DNA of 64,000 nt from Sphingomonas panacisoli (GTDB lineage Bacteria > Pseudomonadota > Alphaproteobacteria > Sphingomonadales > Sphingomonadaceae). Positions 7,796 to 20,109 of the stretch are shown one piece after another (position 1 is the first letter of the stretch; each line of letters begins with the position of its first letter). The position numbers were made by a program, and so were the translations under genes. The stretch lies in NCBI RefSeq assembly GCF_007859635.1, contig NZ_CP042306.1:1550001-1614000 (forward strand), given 5' to 3'. The notes under the pieces are model-generated. The model saw only the letters and a program-made list of their open reading frames with translations. It was not told the origin of the DNA and did not search any database.

Positions 7796-10700
7796 GCTCG
7801 CGGGCAACCTCCCGCCGTTGGTCGCGGAACAGGCGCGGGCGAGCGATCCGCGCACCCATGTCTGGTTGGCGGCGTCGGCGGGGACGGGCAAGACTCAGGT
7901 GCTGGCGGCGCGCGTCTATCGACTGCTGCTGGGCGGCACCGATCCCGGCGCGATCCTGTGCCTAACCTTCACCAAAACTGGGGCCGCGGAGATGGCCGGG
8001 CGGATCAACGCGCGGCTGGCGGCGTGGGTGCGGATGAAAGAGACCGACCTCTTCAGCGACCTGCAGGCGCTGGGCGAGAAGGGCAGTCCGTCGCAGATCG
8101 CGCTCGCGCGTACTCTATTCGCCAAGGTGCTCGACGCGCCGGGCGGCGGGATCTGCATCCAGACGATCCATGGCTTCTGCCAGTCGCTGCTCGCGGCGTT
8201 TCCGGTCGAGGCCGGGCTTGTCCCGGGGTTCCGTCCGCTGGAGGCGCGCGAGGAAGCGCAATTGGCGCACGAAGCGCTCGCCGGAATGCTGGTCGACGCG
8301 GAGCGCGAGGGCCGTGTCGGGCCGACCGCGGCGATCGGTGCGCTGAGCAAGGCGCTGGGTGAGGGTGGGGCGGAAGGTTTCCTTCAGGCCTGCGCCAAGG
8401 CGCCTGATGCGCTGAATGCACTGCCGTCGGGCGAGGGCGTACAACCGTTCATCCGCCGCGCGCTCGACTTACCGACCGGTGATATCGAGGACGAGATCGC
8501 GCAAGGCTGCGCGGCGATCGACGAGGAAGGGTTGCGTGTCGTTCATGACTTCAATCTAGCTTGGGGCACAAAGGGCGGACTGGAGCGCGCCGGCCTGGTC
8601 CGCGACTGGCTCGAACTGTCGCCGGTCGAGCGCGTGGCCGGGCTGGAAACGCTGCACCGCGTCTGGGCCAAGGCCGACGGCGATATCCGGTCGTTCGTCA
8701 AAGGGCAGGCACCGCAGGATCCCGACTACCCGCCGACCGCGACGGCGTTCTACGACGAATGCGCCGCGTTGCTCGCGCTACGGACGCGTGCTGCTTATGC
8801 CGACTTGCTCGCGCAGGGACTGGTCGTCGGACGCGACTATGCCGAGGCGTATCGCGCTGCGAAGCGCCGCGCCGGCGCGGTCGATTTCGACGATTTGATC
8901 CGTGCGACCGTGGAACTGCTGGGACAGCCCGGCATGGGCGATTGGGTGCGCTACAAGCTCGACCAGGCGACCGACCATGTCCTGATCGACGAAGCACAAG
9001 ACACCAATCTCAAGCAGTGGCAGATCGTCAACGCGGTGGTGGAAGATTTCTTCGCGGGCGCGGGCGCGAAGGACCGCAAGGTGCGGACCTTGTTCACCGT
9101 CGGCGACCACAAGCAGGCGATTTTCGGGTTCCAGGGCACCGACCCGATCTTCTTTAGCGCCGCCGAGCAATCGTTCCGCCAGCGTGCGGAGGTCGCGAGC
9201 GACCTGCCCGAAGTCGATCCGATTCCGTTCGAGCAACTGTCGCTGACCGCCTCGTTTCGCTCGACCGCGCCGATCCTGGAGTTCGTCGATGCGGCGATCG
9301 GGGTGCTGCCCGAGCCTGGCCTCGGCGCCGTCAACCTGGAGAAGCACGCCAGCAAGGTCGCCGGCGCCGGCCAAGTCAATCTTTGGTCGCCCACACTCGC
9401 CGATCAGGGCGACGACGAAGGCGAGGAGGGCTGGGTCGCCGATGCCGTCCGCACGCACGCCATGCGGATCGCGCGACAGGTGAGGGCGTGGATCGACGAC
9501 GGCGTCATGCTGGAGAGCAAGGGGCGGCCGCTGCGGCCCGAGGACGTGATGATATTGGTCAAGCGGCGCGGCGAGCTCGCGTCCCTGATCGTCGCGCGGC
9601 TTTACGCCGAGGGCGTGCCGGTGGCGGGGGTCGATCGGCTGCGGCTTACGGCGCCGCTCGCGGTACAGGACCTGCTCGCCGCGATTCGCTTCGTGCTGCA
9701 ACCGCGCGACGATCTCGCGCTCGCCAGTTTGCTGGTTTCGCCGTTGATCGGGTGGAGCCAGGACGAGCTGATGTACGCCGCGATGAAGCGACGCGGTGGG
9801 TTGTGGCAGCACCTTCAGGCGACGCAACCGCCCGAACGGCTCGATCCGCTCAACGCGATGCTGCGGCGAGCGGACTTCACGACGCCCTATGTGTTCCTCG
9901 AGGAACTGCTGACCGGCACCCTCGATGGACGGCGAAAGTTGCTTCGGCGACTCGGGCAAGAAGCGCGCGATCCGATCGACGAATTGCTCAACGCTGCACT
10001 CGAGTTCGAACGCGTCGCGATCCCGTCGCTGCAACGCTTCCTCGACTGGTTCGATCGCGGCGATGTCGAGATCGTGCGCGATCCCTCGGCGCCGCTCGAT
10101 GCCGTGCGCGTCATGACCGCGCATGGCGCCAAGGGATTGCAGGCGCCGCTCGTGATCCTGGCCGATGCCACCGCCGATCCCGAATCGCGGCCGCGATCGA
10201 CGATGGAATGGGAAGTGGCGGAGAGCGTAAAATTGCCGATCTTCCGGCCCAAGAAGGATCAGCGATCGGGCCTGCTGGCGGAGGCGATCGACGAGGCTGA
10301 CCGGCGCGAACTCGCCGAGCATTGGCGGCTGTTCTACGTCGCCGCGACGCGGGCGGAGGAACGGTTGGAGATTGCCGGGGCGCTCGGCCCACGCGCCAAT
10401 GGCGTGCCGTCGGACAATAGCTGGTATGCCGTTGCCGACGCCGCGTTGACGACGCTCGGGGCTGGCGAAACGGCGACGGCGCGGCGATCGTTCGCGGGTG
10501 TCGAGCCACAGCTTCCGGCCGCGCTCTCATCCAGGGCGGAGACCGCCGTCGCACGCGTCGATCTCCCGACATGGGCGCGCCAACCAGCGCCGCAGGAGGC
10601 GCGTCCGCCCCGGCCGCTCGCCCCGTCGTCGATCGGCGAGGACGACGTACCCGATCCGCCGCCGACGCCGGCGATGCGCACCGCCGCCGAGCGCGGGCGG

Positions 10701-11207
10701 TTGATCCACGCGCTGTTCGAGCGCTTGCCGGCGGTCGCGCCGGATGTACGCACGGTCGCCGCCGACAGATGGCTGGCCACGGTGGGCGGCATCACCGATT
10801 CCGAAGTCCGAGCGGACATGACCGCGACCGTTTGCAACATCATTGCCGATCCCGCCCATGCGGCGCTGTTCGGCCCCGACTCGCTGGGCGAAGCGCCGAT
10901 CTCCGCGGTGCTGCGTAGCGGTCACGTCATCGCCGGCACCGTCGATCGCTTGCTAGTCGAGCCGGATCGCGTCCGCGTGGTCGATTTCAAGACCGGCCGC
11001 CGCGTGCCGTTGTCGCTCGAAGAGGTGCCGGAATTCCACCTGCGCCAGATGTCCGCTTATGCCGAGGCGCTGCGGGTGATCTTTCCCGGTCGCGCGATCG
11101 AGGCGGCGTTGCTCTACACGGCCAGCCCGCGCCTGTTCGACCTGCCGCCGGACTTGCTCGGCGCGCACAAGCCGCGCTTGGCCACGACGGAGCAAAGCTT
11201 GGCGTAA
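7788..11207 (+). CDS. addA: Double-strand break repair helicase-nuclease AddA
   Basis: A 1139-residue UvrD-type helicase fused to a RecB-like nuclease. Walker A ASAGTGKT is at residues 29-36, the Walker B region reads [11 protein letters not shown], and the late helicase motif is [12 protein letters not shown]. The C-terminal nuclease motif is [10 protein letters not shown]. The start is GTG at 7788, inside the end of addB, so the two subunits are made together. It generates the 3' single strand used by RecA, probably at Chi-like sites. Confidence 0.94.
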   Translation: MSKLAGNLPPLVAEQARASDPRTHVWLAASAGTGKTQVLAARVYRLLLGGTDPGAILCLTFTKTGAAEMAGRINARLAAWVRMKETDLFSDLQALGEKGSPSQIALARTLFAKVLDAPGGGICIQTIHGFCQSLLAAFPVEAGLVPGFRPLEAREEAQLAHEALAGMLVDAEREGRVGPTAAIGALSKALGEGGAEGFLQACAKAPDALNALPSGEGVQPFIRRALDLPTGDIEDEIAQGCAAIDEEGLRVVHDFNLAWGTKGGLERAGLVRDWLELSPVERVAGLETLHRVWAKADGDIRSFVKGQAPQDPDYPPTATAFYDECAALLALRTRAAYADLLAQGLVVGRDYAEAYRAAKRRAGAVDFDDLIRATVELLGQPGMGDWVRYKLDQATDHVLIDEAQDTNLKQWQIVNAVVEDFFAGAGAKDRKVRTLFTVGDHKQAIFGFQGTDPIFFSAAEQSFRQRAEVASDLPEVDPIPFEQLSLTASFRSTAPILEFVDAAIGVLPEPGLGAVNLEKHASKVAGAGQVNLWSPTLADQGDDEGEEGWVADAVRTHAMRIARQVRAWIDDGVMLESKGRPLRPEDVMILVKRRGELASLIVARLYAEGVPVAGVDRLRLTAPLAVQDLLAAIRFVLQPRDDLALASLLVSPLIGWSQDELMYAAMKRRGGLWQHLQATQPPERLDPLNAMLRRADFTTPYVFLEELLTGTLDGRRKLLRRLGQEARDPIDELLNAALEFERVAIPSLQRFLDWFDRGDVEIVRDPSAPLDAVRVMTAHGAKGLQAPLVILADATADPESRPRSTMEWEVAESVKLPIFRPKKDQRSGLLAEAIDEADRRELAEHWRLFYVAATRAEERLEIAGALGPRANGVPSDNSWYAVADAALTTLGAGETATARRSFAGVEPQLPAALSSRAETAVARVDLPTWARQPAPQEARPPRPLAPSSIGEDDVPDPPPTPAMRTAAERGRLIHALFERLPAVAPDVRTVAADRWLATVGGITDSEVRADMTATVCNIIADPAHAALFGPDSLGEAPISAVLRSGHVIAGTVDRLLVEPDRVRVVDFKTGRRVPLSLEEVPEFHLRQMSAYAEALRVIFPGRAIEAALLYTASPRLFDLPPDLLGAHKPRLATTEQSLA

Positions 11208-11263
11208 GGTCGTTGAGCAACGCGACCGCCGATACTACATTCAGCCGCGAAGGAGATTCCCCG

Positions 11264-11587
11264 ATGGGTACCGTGGCGATTACCGACGACAGCTTTCAGA
11301 ACGACGTGCTCAATGCCGACAAGCCGGTGCTGGTCGATTTCTGGGCCGAATGGTGCGGCCCGTGCAAGATGATCGGTCCGAGCCTGGAAGAGATTGCTGA
11401 CGAACTGGGCGACCAAGTGACGATCGCGAAGCTCAACATCGACGATCATCCCGATGCGCCGGCCAAGTATGGCGTGCGCGGGATCCCGACGATGATCCTG
11501 TTCAAGGGCGGCGCGCCCGCCGCGACCAAGGTCGGCGCCGAGCCCAAGGGCCGGATCAAGGCGTGGCTCGAGGGCGAGCTCGCGTAA
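11264..11587 (+). CDS. trxA: Thioredoxin
   Basis: A 107-residue classical thioredoxin with the redox-active WCGPC motif and the cis-Pro segment GIPTM. It reduces cytoplasmic disulfides using thioredoxin reductase. The ATG at 11264 is chosen because AAGGAG lies 8 bases upstream and the product then has the standard family length; an upstream in-frame ATG at 11213 would add an untypical extension. It sits 56 bases after addA, the usual sphingomonad neighbour. Confidence 0.95.
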   Translation: MGTVAITDDSFQNDVLNADKPVLVDFWAEWCGPCKMIGPSLEEIADELGDQVTIAKLNIDDHPDAPAKYGVRGIPTMILFKGGAPAATKVGAEPKGRIKAWLEGELA

Positions 11588-11596
11588 GACCGGCTA

Positions 11597-12595
11597 TCAA
11601 CCCTGATCGTCTGTCCCGGCCTGGCGATGTGAAAGCTCGCTTTGGCCGGGCGCAGCGACGCTGAGGGCGCGCGCGGTGAGCGGTGTGATCCCTGGTCGCG
11701 GCGGCAAGTGCGCTGGTATGTTGACGTTGCGCGCTAGACTTAGCAGCTCTAGCAATTGGATGAAACGGTAGCCGAGGTCGATCTGGCCGGGGTAGAGTCC
11801 GTGCCGTGCCGAGGCCGGAAAGGCGTGGTGGTTGCTGTGCCAGCTTTCGCCCATCGTCGGGATCGCCAGTAGCGGCACGTTGTATGCCTGGATCACGGCG
11901 CCATCCACTGTCCAGTCCTGTGGCCCCCGCGTGTGGGCGAAATGGGAAATGAACCAGTGCATCGTGGTGCAGGCGGCGACGCGCACGCAGATGCCCCAGA
12001 TTACCCACGGCCAGCCGCCGATCGCGTAAAGGATGATCGCGATCGGGAGTTGCTGCCACATCCAGTAGCGGTCGAGGAAGCGGTAAAAGCGATCGTCCGC
12101 GATACCGGGGCCGGGATCGAAGCCGGGCGGTGCTGCCAGCTCGAGCCGGAAGTTGAGGTAATAGAACCCGTCGACCAGTAGCGGCTTGGCGTGACGCAGA
12201 AACCAGTGGCAATCCGGCTGACGCTGCGCCCAGTCACGACTGTCGTGCAGGCGGATGGTCCAGATCGGCCCGCCCATGCCCACAGCCGTCCCGAACCAGA
12301 CCAGGACGCGTTCCAGCCATTTCGGGCAGTCGAAGCTGCGATGGATCAGCCGACGATGAAAACCGACCGAGTGGCCGGCGCACAAACTTACGCCCGCTGT
12401 CACCAGGAATACCGCGAACGCGCTCCAGCTGAACGTTAGCGGTCCTAAGATCAGCGCCGCGCCGAGCATGGTCATGTTCCAGATCGATCGCGCGGCGTCC
12501 CATCGCACCGTCCCCACGACCGCATCGGCCTTGTCGAGCCCGGTCAGCGAATTGACCTTGAACGCGCCATTGGCCGCACCGCCTGCTTCGCTCAT
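11597..12595 (-). CDS. Acyl-CoA/fatty-acid desaturase, membrane-bound
   Basis: A 332-residue integral membrane protein with the His clusters of the desaturase superfamily: GHSVGFHRRLIH (His75, 80, 85), HDSRDW near residue 118, and WHSNHHAF (His253, 256, 257). Hydrophobic pairs lie near residues 40-70, 95-115 and 183-210. It probably introduces a double bond into acyl chains for membrane fluidity. The start overlaps the stop of the upstream GbsR-like regulator, so it belongs to the same transcript as two regulators. It converges on trxA with a 9-base gap. The exact substrate cannot be read from sequence. Confidence 0.85.
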   Translation of the reverse strand: MSEAGGAANGAFKVNSLTGLDKADAVVGTVRWDAARSIWNMTMLGAALILGPLTFSWSAFAVFLVTAGVSLCAGHSVGFHRRLIHRSFDCPKWLERVLVWFGTAVGMGGPIWTIRLHDSRDWAQRQPDCHWFLRHAKPLLVDGFYYLNFRLELAAPPGFDPGPGIADDRFYRFLDRYWMWQQLPIAIILYAIGGWPWVIWGICVRVAACTTMHWFISHFAHTRGPQDWTVDGAVIQAYNVPLLAIPTMGESWHSNHHAFPASARHGLYPGQIDLGYRFIQLLELLSLARNVNIPAHLPPRPGITPLTARALSVAAPGQSELSHRQAGTDDQG

Positions 12596-13125
12596 CTCTT
12601 CGTCCTTGTGCCGATTGTCCTGTCAAGAAAGCGGGCCGTGCGACCGCCGAGCCCGATCAGCCGACGCGCGGTCGTGGCCGAGATGAATCGGCTCCCCGCG
12701 TCGATCGCGGCGATGTCTTCCACCAACGCAAACAGTTGACCTGCCTGGCGCCGCACGACGGTGTTGTCGGTGCCGCCCTCGCGCTGCCAGCGGTCGATCA
12801 CGGGTCGCGCGGCGGCGAGCTCTTGTGCGCGCCGCGTTTCGAGCGATTTCAGCATCAACAGCCAGGGGTCCGTGCCCGTCCGCCAGCCGCCGACCTGCCG
12901 TTCGGCTTGGCCTTGAGACCTCAACCAATCGAGAGCTTCCCGCGTTCGATCGGAGGTCAGCCTGAGCGCTTCGCCGATCTCGGGCTCGGCAGCAGGACGA
13001 TCGATCAGGAAGAGGCACGCATGAACGCGGCAGGCGTCGGCCGGTAATCCCCAGCGTGGCCCGACCTCCCCCAGCCAATCGACGATCTGCATCGCCGCAG
13101 GCGACAAGAGGGCGGGGTGGGTCAT
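12592..13125 (-). CDS. GbsR/MarR-type winged-helix regulator (downstream copy)
   Basis: A 177-residue protein related in layout to the next upstream gene: an N-terminal winged helix (residues about 20-90, with the recognition region LRLTSDRTREALDWLRSQG) and an alpha-helical C-terminal half. The ATG at 13125 has GAGG upstream; a TTG at 13140 overlapping the upstream stop is possible. It overlaps the desaturase start by 4 bases, suggesting that it senses a lipid or stress signal and controls this operon. That role is inferred from context. Confidence 0.75.
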   Translation of the reverse strand: MTHPALLSPAAMQIVDWLGEVGPRWGLPADACRVHACLFLIDRPAAEPEIGEALRLTSDRTREALDWLRSQGQAERQVGGWRTGTDPWLLMLKSLETRRAQELAAARPVIDRWQREGGTDNTVVRRQAGQLFALVEDIAAIDAGSRFISATTARRLIGLGGRTARFLDRTIGTRTKR

Positions 13126-13136
13126 CGTACCGGCCC

Positions 13137-13688
13137 TCAATCCTTCGATTTGGATTTGCGGCCGGGGATCAGCTTGGCGACTTTACTCCCGAGCTTCATT
13201 AGCGCGACGAGGGTCGGTTTGGGCAGGACGCGGACCTGATCGTACCAGGACGACAGCGTCCAGATGAACTCGTACATCCGGCCGATCCGCTCGCGGACAT
13301 GCGCGGGGGCAGTCTTGTCGGCACCGAGACGTTCGGACAGTTCGGCGAGCAGCGCGATCGTCGGATCGACCTCGCGGCGTTTGCGCTCGGCGGAGATGCG
13401 CATCAGCATTTCCCACAGGTCGGTCTCCGCGACGAAATGGTCGCGGCGATCGCCTTCGACATGCACGCGGCGCACGATCATGTACGCCTGCAATTCCTTG
13501 AGCGCGGTCGACACGTTGGAGCGGGCCAAGCCGAGCGCGGTGACGATCGTGTCGGCGTCGAGCGGGCGGTCGGAGAGGTAGAGCAGAGCGTGGACTTGCG
13601 CGACCGACCGATTGACCCCCCAATGCGTCCCCATCTCTCCCCAATGAAGGATGAAAGCCTTGGCGTCGGGGTGATCGATCACGGTCAT
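13137..13688 (-). CDS. GbsR/MarR-type winged-helix regulator (upstream copy)
   Basis: A 183-residue regulator with a clear winged helix: TALGLARSNVSTALKELQ is the recognition-helix region, followed by the wing VEGDRRDHFV. The C-terminal half is helical with a basic tail ending GRKSKSKD. The ATG at 13688 is preceded by AAGAGA and removes an unlikely 27-residue N-terminal extension. It is the first gene of a three-gene operon with a second, diverged GbsR-like protein and a desaturase. It is probably an autoregulator; the inducer is unknown. Confidence 0.85.
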   Translation of the reverse strand: MTVIDHPDAKAFILHWGEMGTHWGVNRSVAQVHALLYLSDRPLDADTIVTALGLARSNVSTALKELQAYMIVRRVHVEGDRRDHFVAETDLWEMLMRISAERKRREVDPTIALLAELSERLGADKTAPAHVRERIGRMYEFIWTLSSWYDQVRVLPKPTLVALMKLGSKVAKLIPGRKSKSKD

Positions 13689-13773
13689 ATCGTCTCTTTC
13701 TGTAATTCCAGAAATAACTGTTGCACGATGCAGAGTCAAGCAGGACCGATCGGGGGTTGCGGCGGCCAAGTCG

Positions 13774-14457
13774 ATGGACCAACCTGCGCTGATGACGCCG
13801 ACCGCACCCCGTTACCCTCTGATCCTCGCCGCCGCGCTGCTCGCCGGCGTGAGCTTCTGGATCGGTCGCACCCATGTCGATGAAGGTATCGCATGGGTGG
13901 CTTGGAAGGGCGCTTGTGTCGCGTTGCTCGCGTTGTGGGCGGCGATGAATGCGCGCAATGGCGATGGGTGGCTGATCACTGTCGTCATGGTGTTCGGCGC
14001 ACTGGGAGACGTGCTGCTTGAGCGTAGCCAGGCGATCGGCGGCGGGGCGTTCCTGGCCGGCCATCTCGCCGCGGCCACGCTATATCTGCGCCACCGTCGT
14101 TTAGCGCGGTCGGGCAGCCAGACGATGCTCGCCGTCGTGCTGGCGATCGGCATTCCGGTGATCGCTTTCCTGTTGACGCGCCAGCCGCTGGTCGCGGTCT
14201 ACGCCCTCGGATTGGGGGCGATGGCGGGGAGCGCATGGGCGAGCAGTTTCCCGCGCTACCGCGTCGGACTCGGCGCGGTGATGTTCGCGGCGTCGGACTT
14301 GCTGATCTTCGCGAAGATCGGGCCGCTCGCGACGTCGCCGCTGCCCGGTATGTTGATCTGGCCGCTCTACTTCCTGGGCCAGTCGCTGGTCGCCTGGGGC
14401 GCCGTCACCACCATCCTGCGCTGGAAAGACAATGACGATCTTCACCATCGGCTATGA
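13774..14457 (+). CDS. YhhN/TMEM86-family lysoplasmalogenase-like membrane protein
   Basis: A 227-residue protein with about eight hydrophobic helices and the acidic residues typical of this family (GALGDVLLE and ASDLLIFAK). Family members cleave the vinyl-ether bond of lysoplasmalogens, or an equivalent lysolipid substrate in bacteria. The start could be 13774 or the ATG at 13792. It is divergent from the regulator-desaturase operon, and its end overlaps the DUF488 gene by 26 bases. The bacterial substrate is uncertain. Confidence 0.8.
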   Translation: MDQPALMTPTAPRYPLILAAALLAGVSFWIGRTHVDEGIAWVAWKGACVALLALWAAMNARNGDGWLITVVMVFGALGDVLLERSQAIGGGAFLAGHLAAATLYLRHRRLARSGSQTMLAVVLAIGIPVIAFLLTRQPLVAVYALGLGAMAGSAWASSFPRYRVGLGAVMFAASDLLIFAKIGPLATSPLPGMLIWPLYFLGQSLVAWGAVTTILRWKDNDDLHHRL

Positions 14458-14863
14458 AGGCACGACGATGGAGGCGTTTCTCGCTGCCCTGAAGGCGGCG
14501 GGCGTGGAGCAAGTCATCGACGTCCGCGCGCTGCCGCTGTCGCGCCGGCCGGGCTTTTCGAAGAATTCGCTCGCGGCGACGTTGAAGGATGCCGGGATCG
14601 ACTACGTCCATCTGAAAGCGCTCGGCACGCCCAAGCCGGGCCGTGACGCCGCGAAAAAGGGCGATTGGCGAACGATGGAGACCGTCTATGCCGGCCAGCT
14701 GAACCTGCCCGAAGCACAAGCCGAAGCGGCGAAGATGCGCGCGCTGGCGGCCGACAAGAAATCGGCGCTGCTTTGCTTCGAACGCGACCCGCAATATTGC
14801 CATCGCACCATGTTGCTGCGCGAGGAAGGCGAGGGCGCTGAGGTCGTCGATCTCATCCCGTGA
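14432..14863 (+). CDS. DUF488 domain protein
   Basis: A 143-residue member of the DUF488 family, recognised from the N-terminal TIGYEGTTMEAFLAAL, the DVRALPLSRRPGFSK segment and the C-terminal CFERDPQYCHR cluster. The conserved Cys/His/Arg residues suggest an enzymatic or metal-binding role, but no activity is established. It starts within the end of the preceding membrane-protein gene, and its stop overlaps the convergent DUF952 gene by 11 bases. Confidence 0.88.
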   Translation: MTIFTIGYEGTTMEAFLAALKAAGVEQVIDVRALPLSRRPGFSKNSLAATLKDAGIDYVHLKALGTPKPGRDAAKKGDWRTMETVYAGQLNLPEAQAEAAKMRALAADKKSALLCFERDPQYCHRTMLLREEGEGAEVVDLIP

Positions 14864-15196
14864 TCGGCAGCTTCACCGTGCCGTCTTCGCGGCGTTCCAG
14901 CGGGCTGTAGGCGATCACGACTTCCAACGGCATTCGCCCGTAGATGTGCGGGAAGAGCTGGCCGCCGCGCGATTCCTCCCACTTCACCGCGCCGCCGAGC
15001 GCGTCGAGGTCGATCGCCGCGACCCACAGATCGTCCTGGCCGGCGAAATGCTTATCGACGGTTTCGGTCAGCTGCGCGGTGGTCGACAGATGGATGTACC
15101 CATCCGCCCGGTCGATCGGCGCGCCCTCGAAGCGATCCGCTTCGAGGGCGCGCATCTCATCGTCGGTCAGTACCTTATAGGCCGTCGTCGGACGGC

Positions 15197-15200
<4 letters not shown>
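14853..15200 (-). CDS. DUF952 domain protein
   Basis: A 115-residue DUF952 protein with the typical start AYKVLTDDEM, the segment DGYIHLSTTAQLTET and the end RMPLEVVIAYSPLE. The family has an ADP-ribosyltransferase-like fold according to general knowledge, but no reaction is assigned. The ATG overlaps the gyrA stop, making it the second gene of the gyrA transcript. Confidence 0.88.
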
Positions 15201-17956
<2,756 letters not shown>

Positions 17957-18021
17957 ATCTCTGGTGCTTTCAGGTGACGTTGCAGTTCGGTGACGACCCT
18001 AGCCGTCCGCGCAACCGATGT

Positions 18022-18045
18022 CACGCGTACGCGCGTACGCGCGCG
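18022..18045. repeat. Alternating purine-pyrimidine tract upstream of gyrA
   Basis: Twenty-four consecutive bases alternate pyrimidine and purine, mostly CG with TA steps, built from two overlapping CGCGTACG units. Such tracts can flip to Z-DNA under negative supercoiling. The tract lies between the divergent gyrA and TPR-protein genes, where a supercoiling-sensitive element would make regulatory sense. That role is only suggested. Confidence 0.5.
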
Positions 18046-18175
18046 AGGAAATTCGCGCCATTCAATCCGCATTCAGCCCGGATCGGCCAATCGCGCCGCC
18101 GACGCGCCTTGAACGTCCCGCTGACGCTGATTAGAGCGGTGTCGAAGGGCTGGGGCGCCCATGAGGAGAGTTTCG

Positions 18176-19456
18176 ATGAAGAGGATTTCGACCGCCGTGC
18201 TGACCGCGGCGCTGGTGACCGGACTGGCCGGCGTGACGATCGCGACGCCATCGGCTGCCAAGAAAAAGGAAGAAGCACCCAAGGGCCCCCAGGTCAGCGC
18301 CGCCGTCGGCGCCGGAATCCAGAAGGCCAAGGCGGCGTTCGCCGCGAAGGATTGGGCCGGTGCGGAAGCCGCCATCGTCGAGGTCGAGACGGCCGCCAAG
18401 ACCGACGACGAGAAATATTACGCCAACTTCCTGCGCTACGCCCTGGTGTCGCAGAAGATCGCCGACGCCTCGACCGGCACGAACGGCGCGTTCGATCCGA
18501 CGCCGATGATCGCACCGCTCGACGCGATGATCGCCAATCCGGCGACCCCCGCCGATATGCGCCCGCAGTTCGAATATAGCCGCGCGACGATCGCGTACGA
18601 CCAGAAGAACTGGGCGCTCGCCACGCAGTTGTTCACCGCCGCGCAGACGCACGGTTCGACCCAGGCGAACCTGCAGCTCTACCTCGCCAAGGCGAAGGTG
18701 CAGGGCGGCAACGCGGCAGGCGGCATGGCCGATATGGACGCGCTCTACGCCAGCGGAAAACCCCAGACCGAGGATTTCTACAAATACGCCATTTCGCAGT
18801 CGAATACGGCGGGTCTGCGCGCCGATACGATGAAGTGGCTGCAGCGCTGGGTCACCGCGTATCCGACGCCGGAGACGTGGCGTAACGCGATCGGCTTCTA
18901 CGCCTTCACCAACAAGCCGCTGGCGAAGCTCGACAAGCGGCAACGCGTCGATCTGTTCCGGCTGATGCGCGTGACCAAAGCCCTGGCCGATCAGAGCTAT
19001 TACGAGGAATATGCCCAGGCTTCCGGCGATATCGGCCTGCCCGACGAAGCGAAGGCCGTGATCGACGAGGGCAAGGCGAACGGGAAGATCCCGGCGAACC
19101 CGAGTTCGGCGATCAAGGCGCTCGCGACCGATTCGACCGCGCAGATCGCCGCCGAGGGATCGTTCGACGCGCTTGAGCGCAAGGCGGGCGCTGCGCCGAC
19201 CGGCCCGCTATCGGCACAGACCGGCGACGCGTATCTCGGCCGCGGCAATTACGCCAAGGCGGTGGTGCTGTATCGCCAGGCACTGACCAAGGGCGGCGTC
19301 AACAATGACGAGGTCAATACGCACCTCGGCATCGCGCTGGCGCTGTCAGGAGACAAGGCCGGGGCGAAAACCGCGTTCACTGCCGTTACCGGCGCGCCGC
19401 GCAACGACATCGCGGCGTTCTGGATGATCTATCTCGACCATCCGCCGACGGCGTAA
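18176..19456 (+). CDS. Periplasmic TPR-repeat protein
   Basis: A 426-residue protein with a signal peptide (MKRISTAVLTAALVTG, hydrophobic core, Ala-rich cleavage region near residue 28), followed by Lys/Glu-rich and TPR-like helical repeats. Clear pairs include residues around NWALATQLFTAAQT and GNYAKAVVLYRQAL. The ATG at 18176 is favoured because AGGAGAG lies just upstream, within the leader that follows an ATG at 18161. The function is unknown; a cell-envelope scaffolding role is possible. It is transcribed alone and ends at a hairpin terminator. Confidence 0.85.
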   Translation: MKRISTAVLTAALVTGLAGVTIATPSAAKKKEEAPKGPQVSAAVGAGIQKAKAAFAAKDWAGAEAAIVEVETAAKTDDEKYYANFLRYALVSQKIADASTGTNGAFDPTPMIAPLDAMIANPATPADMRPQFEYSRATIAYDQKNWALATQLFTAAQTHGSTQANLQLYLAKAKVQGGNAAGGMADMDALYASGKPQTEDFYKYAISQSNTAGLRADTMKWLQRWVTAYPTPETWRNAIGFYAFTNKPLAKLDKRQRVDLFRLMRVTKALADQSYYEEYAQASGDIGLPDEAKAVIDEGKANGKIPANPSSAIKALATDSTAQIAAEGSFDALERKAGAAPTGPLSAQTGDAYLGRGNYAKAVVLYRQALTKGGVNNDEVNTHLGIALALSGDKAGAKTAFTAVTGAPRNDIAAFWMIYLDHPPTA

Positions 19457-19474
19457 TCGCCTGCGACATCGAAG

Positions 19475-19502
19475 AGGGCGATCAGCGATGGCCGCCCTTT
19501 TT
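19475..19502 (+). terminator. Rho-independent terminator of the TPR-protein gene
   Basis: A stem AGGGCG/CGCCCT (19475-19480 with 19493-19498) is followed directly by a T run. It lies 19 bases after the TPR-protein stop codon and at the edge of the convergent Lrp-type gene. Confidence 0.65.
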
Positions 19503-19968
19503 ATTCCTCCCCGACGGGAATGCCTGGCTGGTGCTTCGACGTGCGGATCGTCAGCGAGGTTTTCACGCTGGCGACGTTGGGGGCAGGTGTCAGGTGCGTG
19601 GTCAGGATGTCCTGAAACGCGCGCAAGTCGCTCGCGACGATCTTCAGAATGAAGTCGATCTCGCCATTGAGCATGTGGCATTCGCGGATTTCGGGGATCG
19701 TCGCGACATGCGTTTCGAACGCGGCAAGGTCGCGTTCGGCCTGGCTCCGCAGGCTGACCATCGCGAACACGGTGATCGGATAACCCAGCGCCGCGGCGTC
19801 GAGTTCGGCATGATATCCCTGGATCGCGCCGGCTTCCTCCAGCGCGCGGACGCGGCGCAGACACGGTGGCGCCGTCAGCCCGACTCGATCGGCGAGATCG
19901 ACATTGGTCATGCGACCGTCCGCCTGAAGGAGGGCCAAAATCTGCCGATCGATTCGATCCAACGCCAT
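19501..19968 (-). CDS. Lrp/AsnC-family transcriptional regulator
   Basis: A 155-residue Lrp-type protein. The N-terminal helix-turn-helix has MALDRIDRQILALLQ, then LADRVGLTAPPCLRRVRALEE. The C-terminal RAM domain follows, with GEIDFILKIV and the end TSLTIRTSKHQPGIP. These proteins form octamers and sense amino acids. The ATG at 19968 gives the standard family length; longer versions in this frame run through the divergent promoter region. It is divergent from a histidine-kinase-like gene and probably represses itself. Confidence 0.92.
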   Translation of the reverse strand: MALDRIDRQILALLQADGRMTNVDLADRVGLTAPPCLRRVRALEEAGAIQGYHAELDAAALGYPITVFAMVSLRSQAERDLAAFETHVATIPEIRECHMLNGEIDFILKIVASDLRAFQDILTTHLTPAPNVASVKTSLTIRTSKHQPGIPVGEE

Positions 19969-20022
19969 GTTGTCACTTTCCGGAATTTTTCGACGTGCTG
20001 CGGTGACCCAGGCTATAATAAA

Positions 20023-20040
20023 ATTGCTGAAATACGCAAT
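20023..20040. promoter_or_regulatory. Inverted repeat in the lrp upstream region
   Basis: Arms ATTGC and GCAAT flank an 8-base centre in the AT-richer divergent region (19969-20109), next to a TATAAT at 20014-20019. The size and position fit an Lrp/AsnC autoregulatory site, but this is inference only. Confidence 0.3.
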
Positions 20041-20109
20041 CGTCCCACATTGCGACGCGCCAAAATGAGGCGTTGATGCGCGCGGCGACAGGGTTAAGGT
20101 TTCATTACG

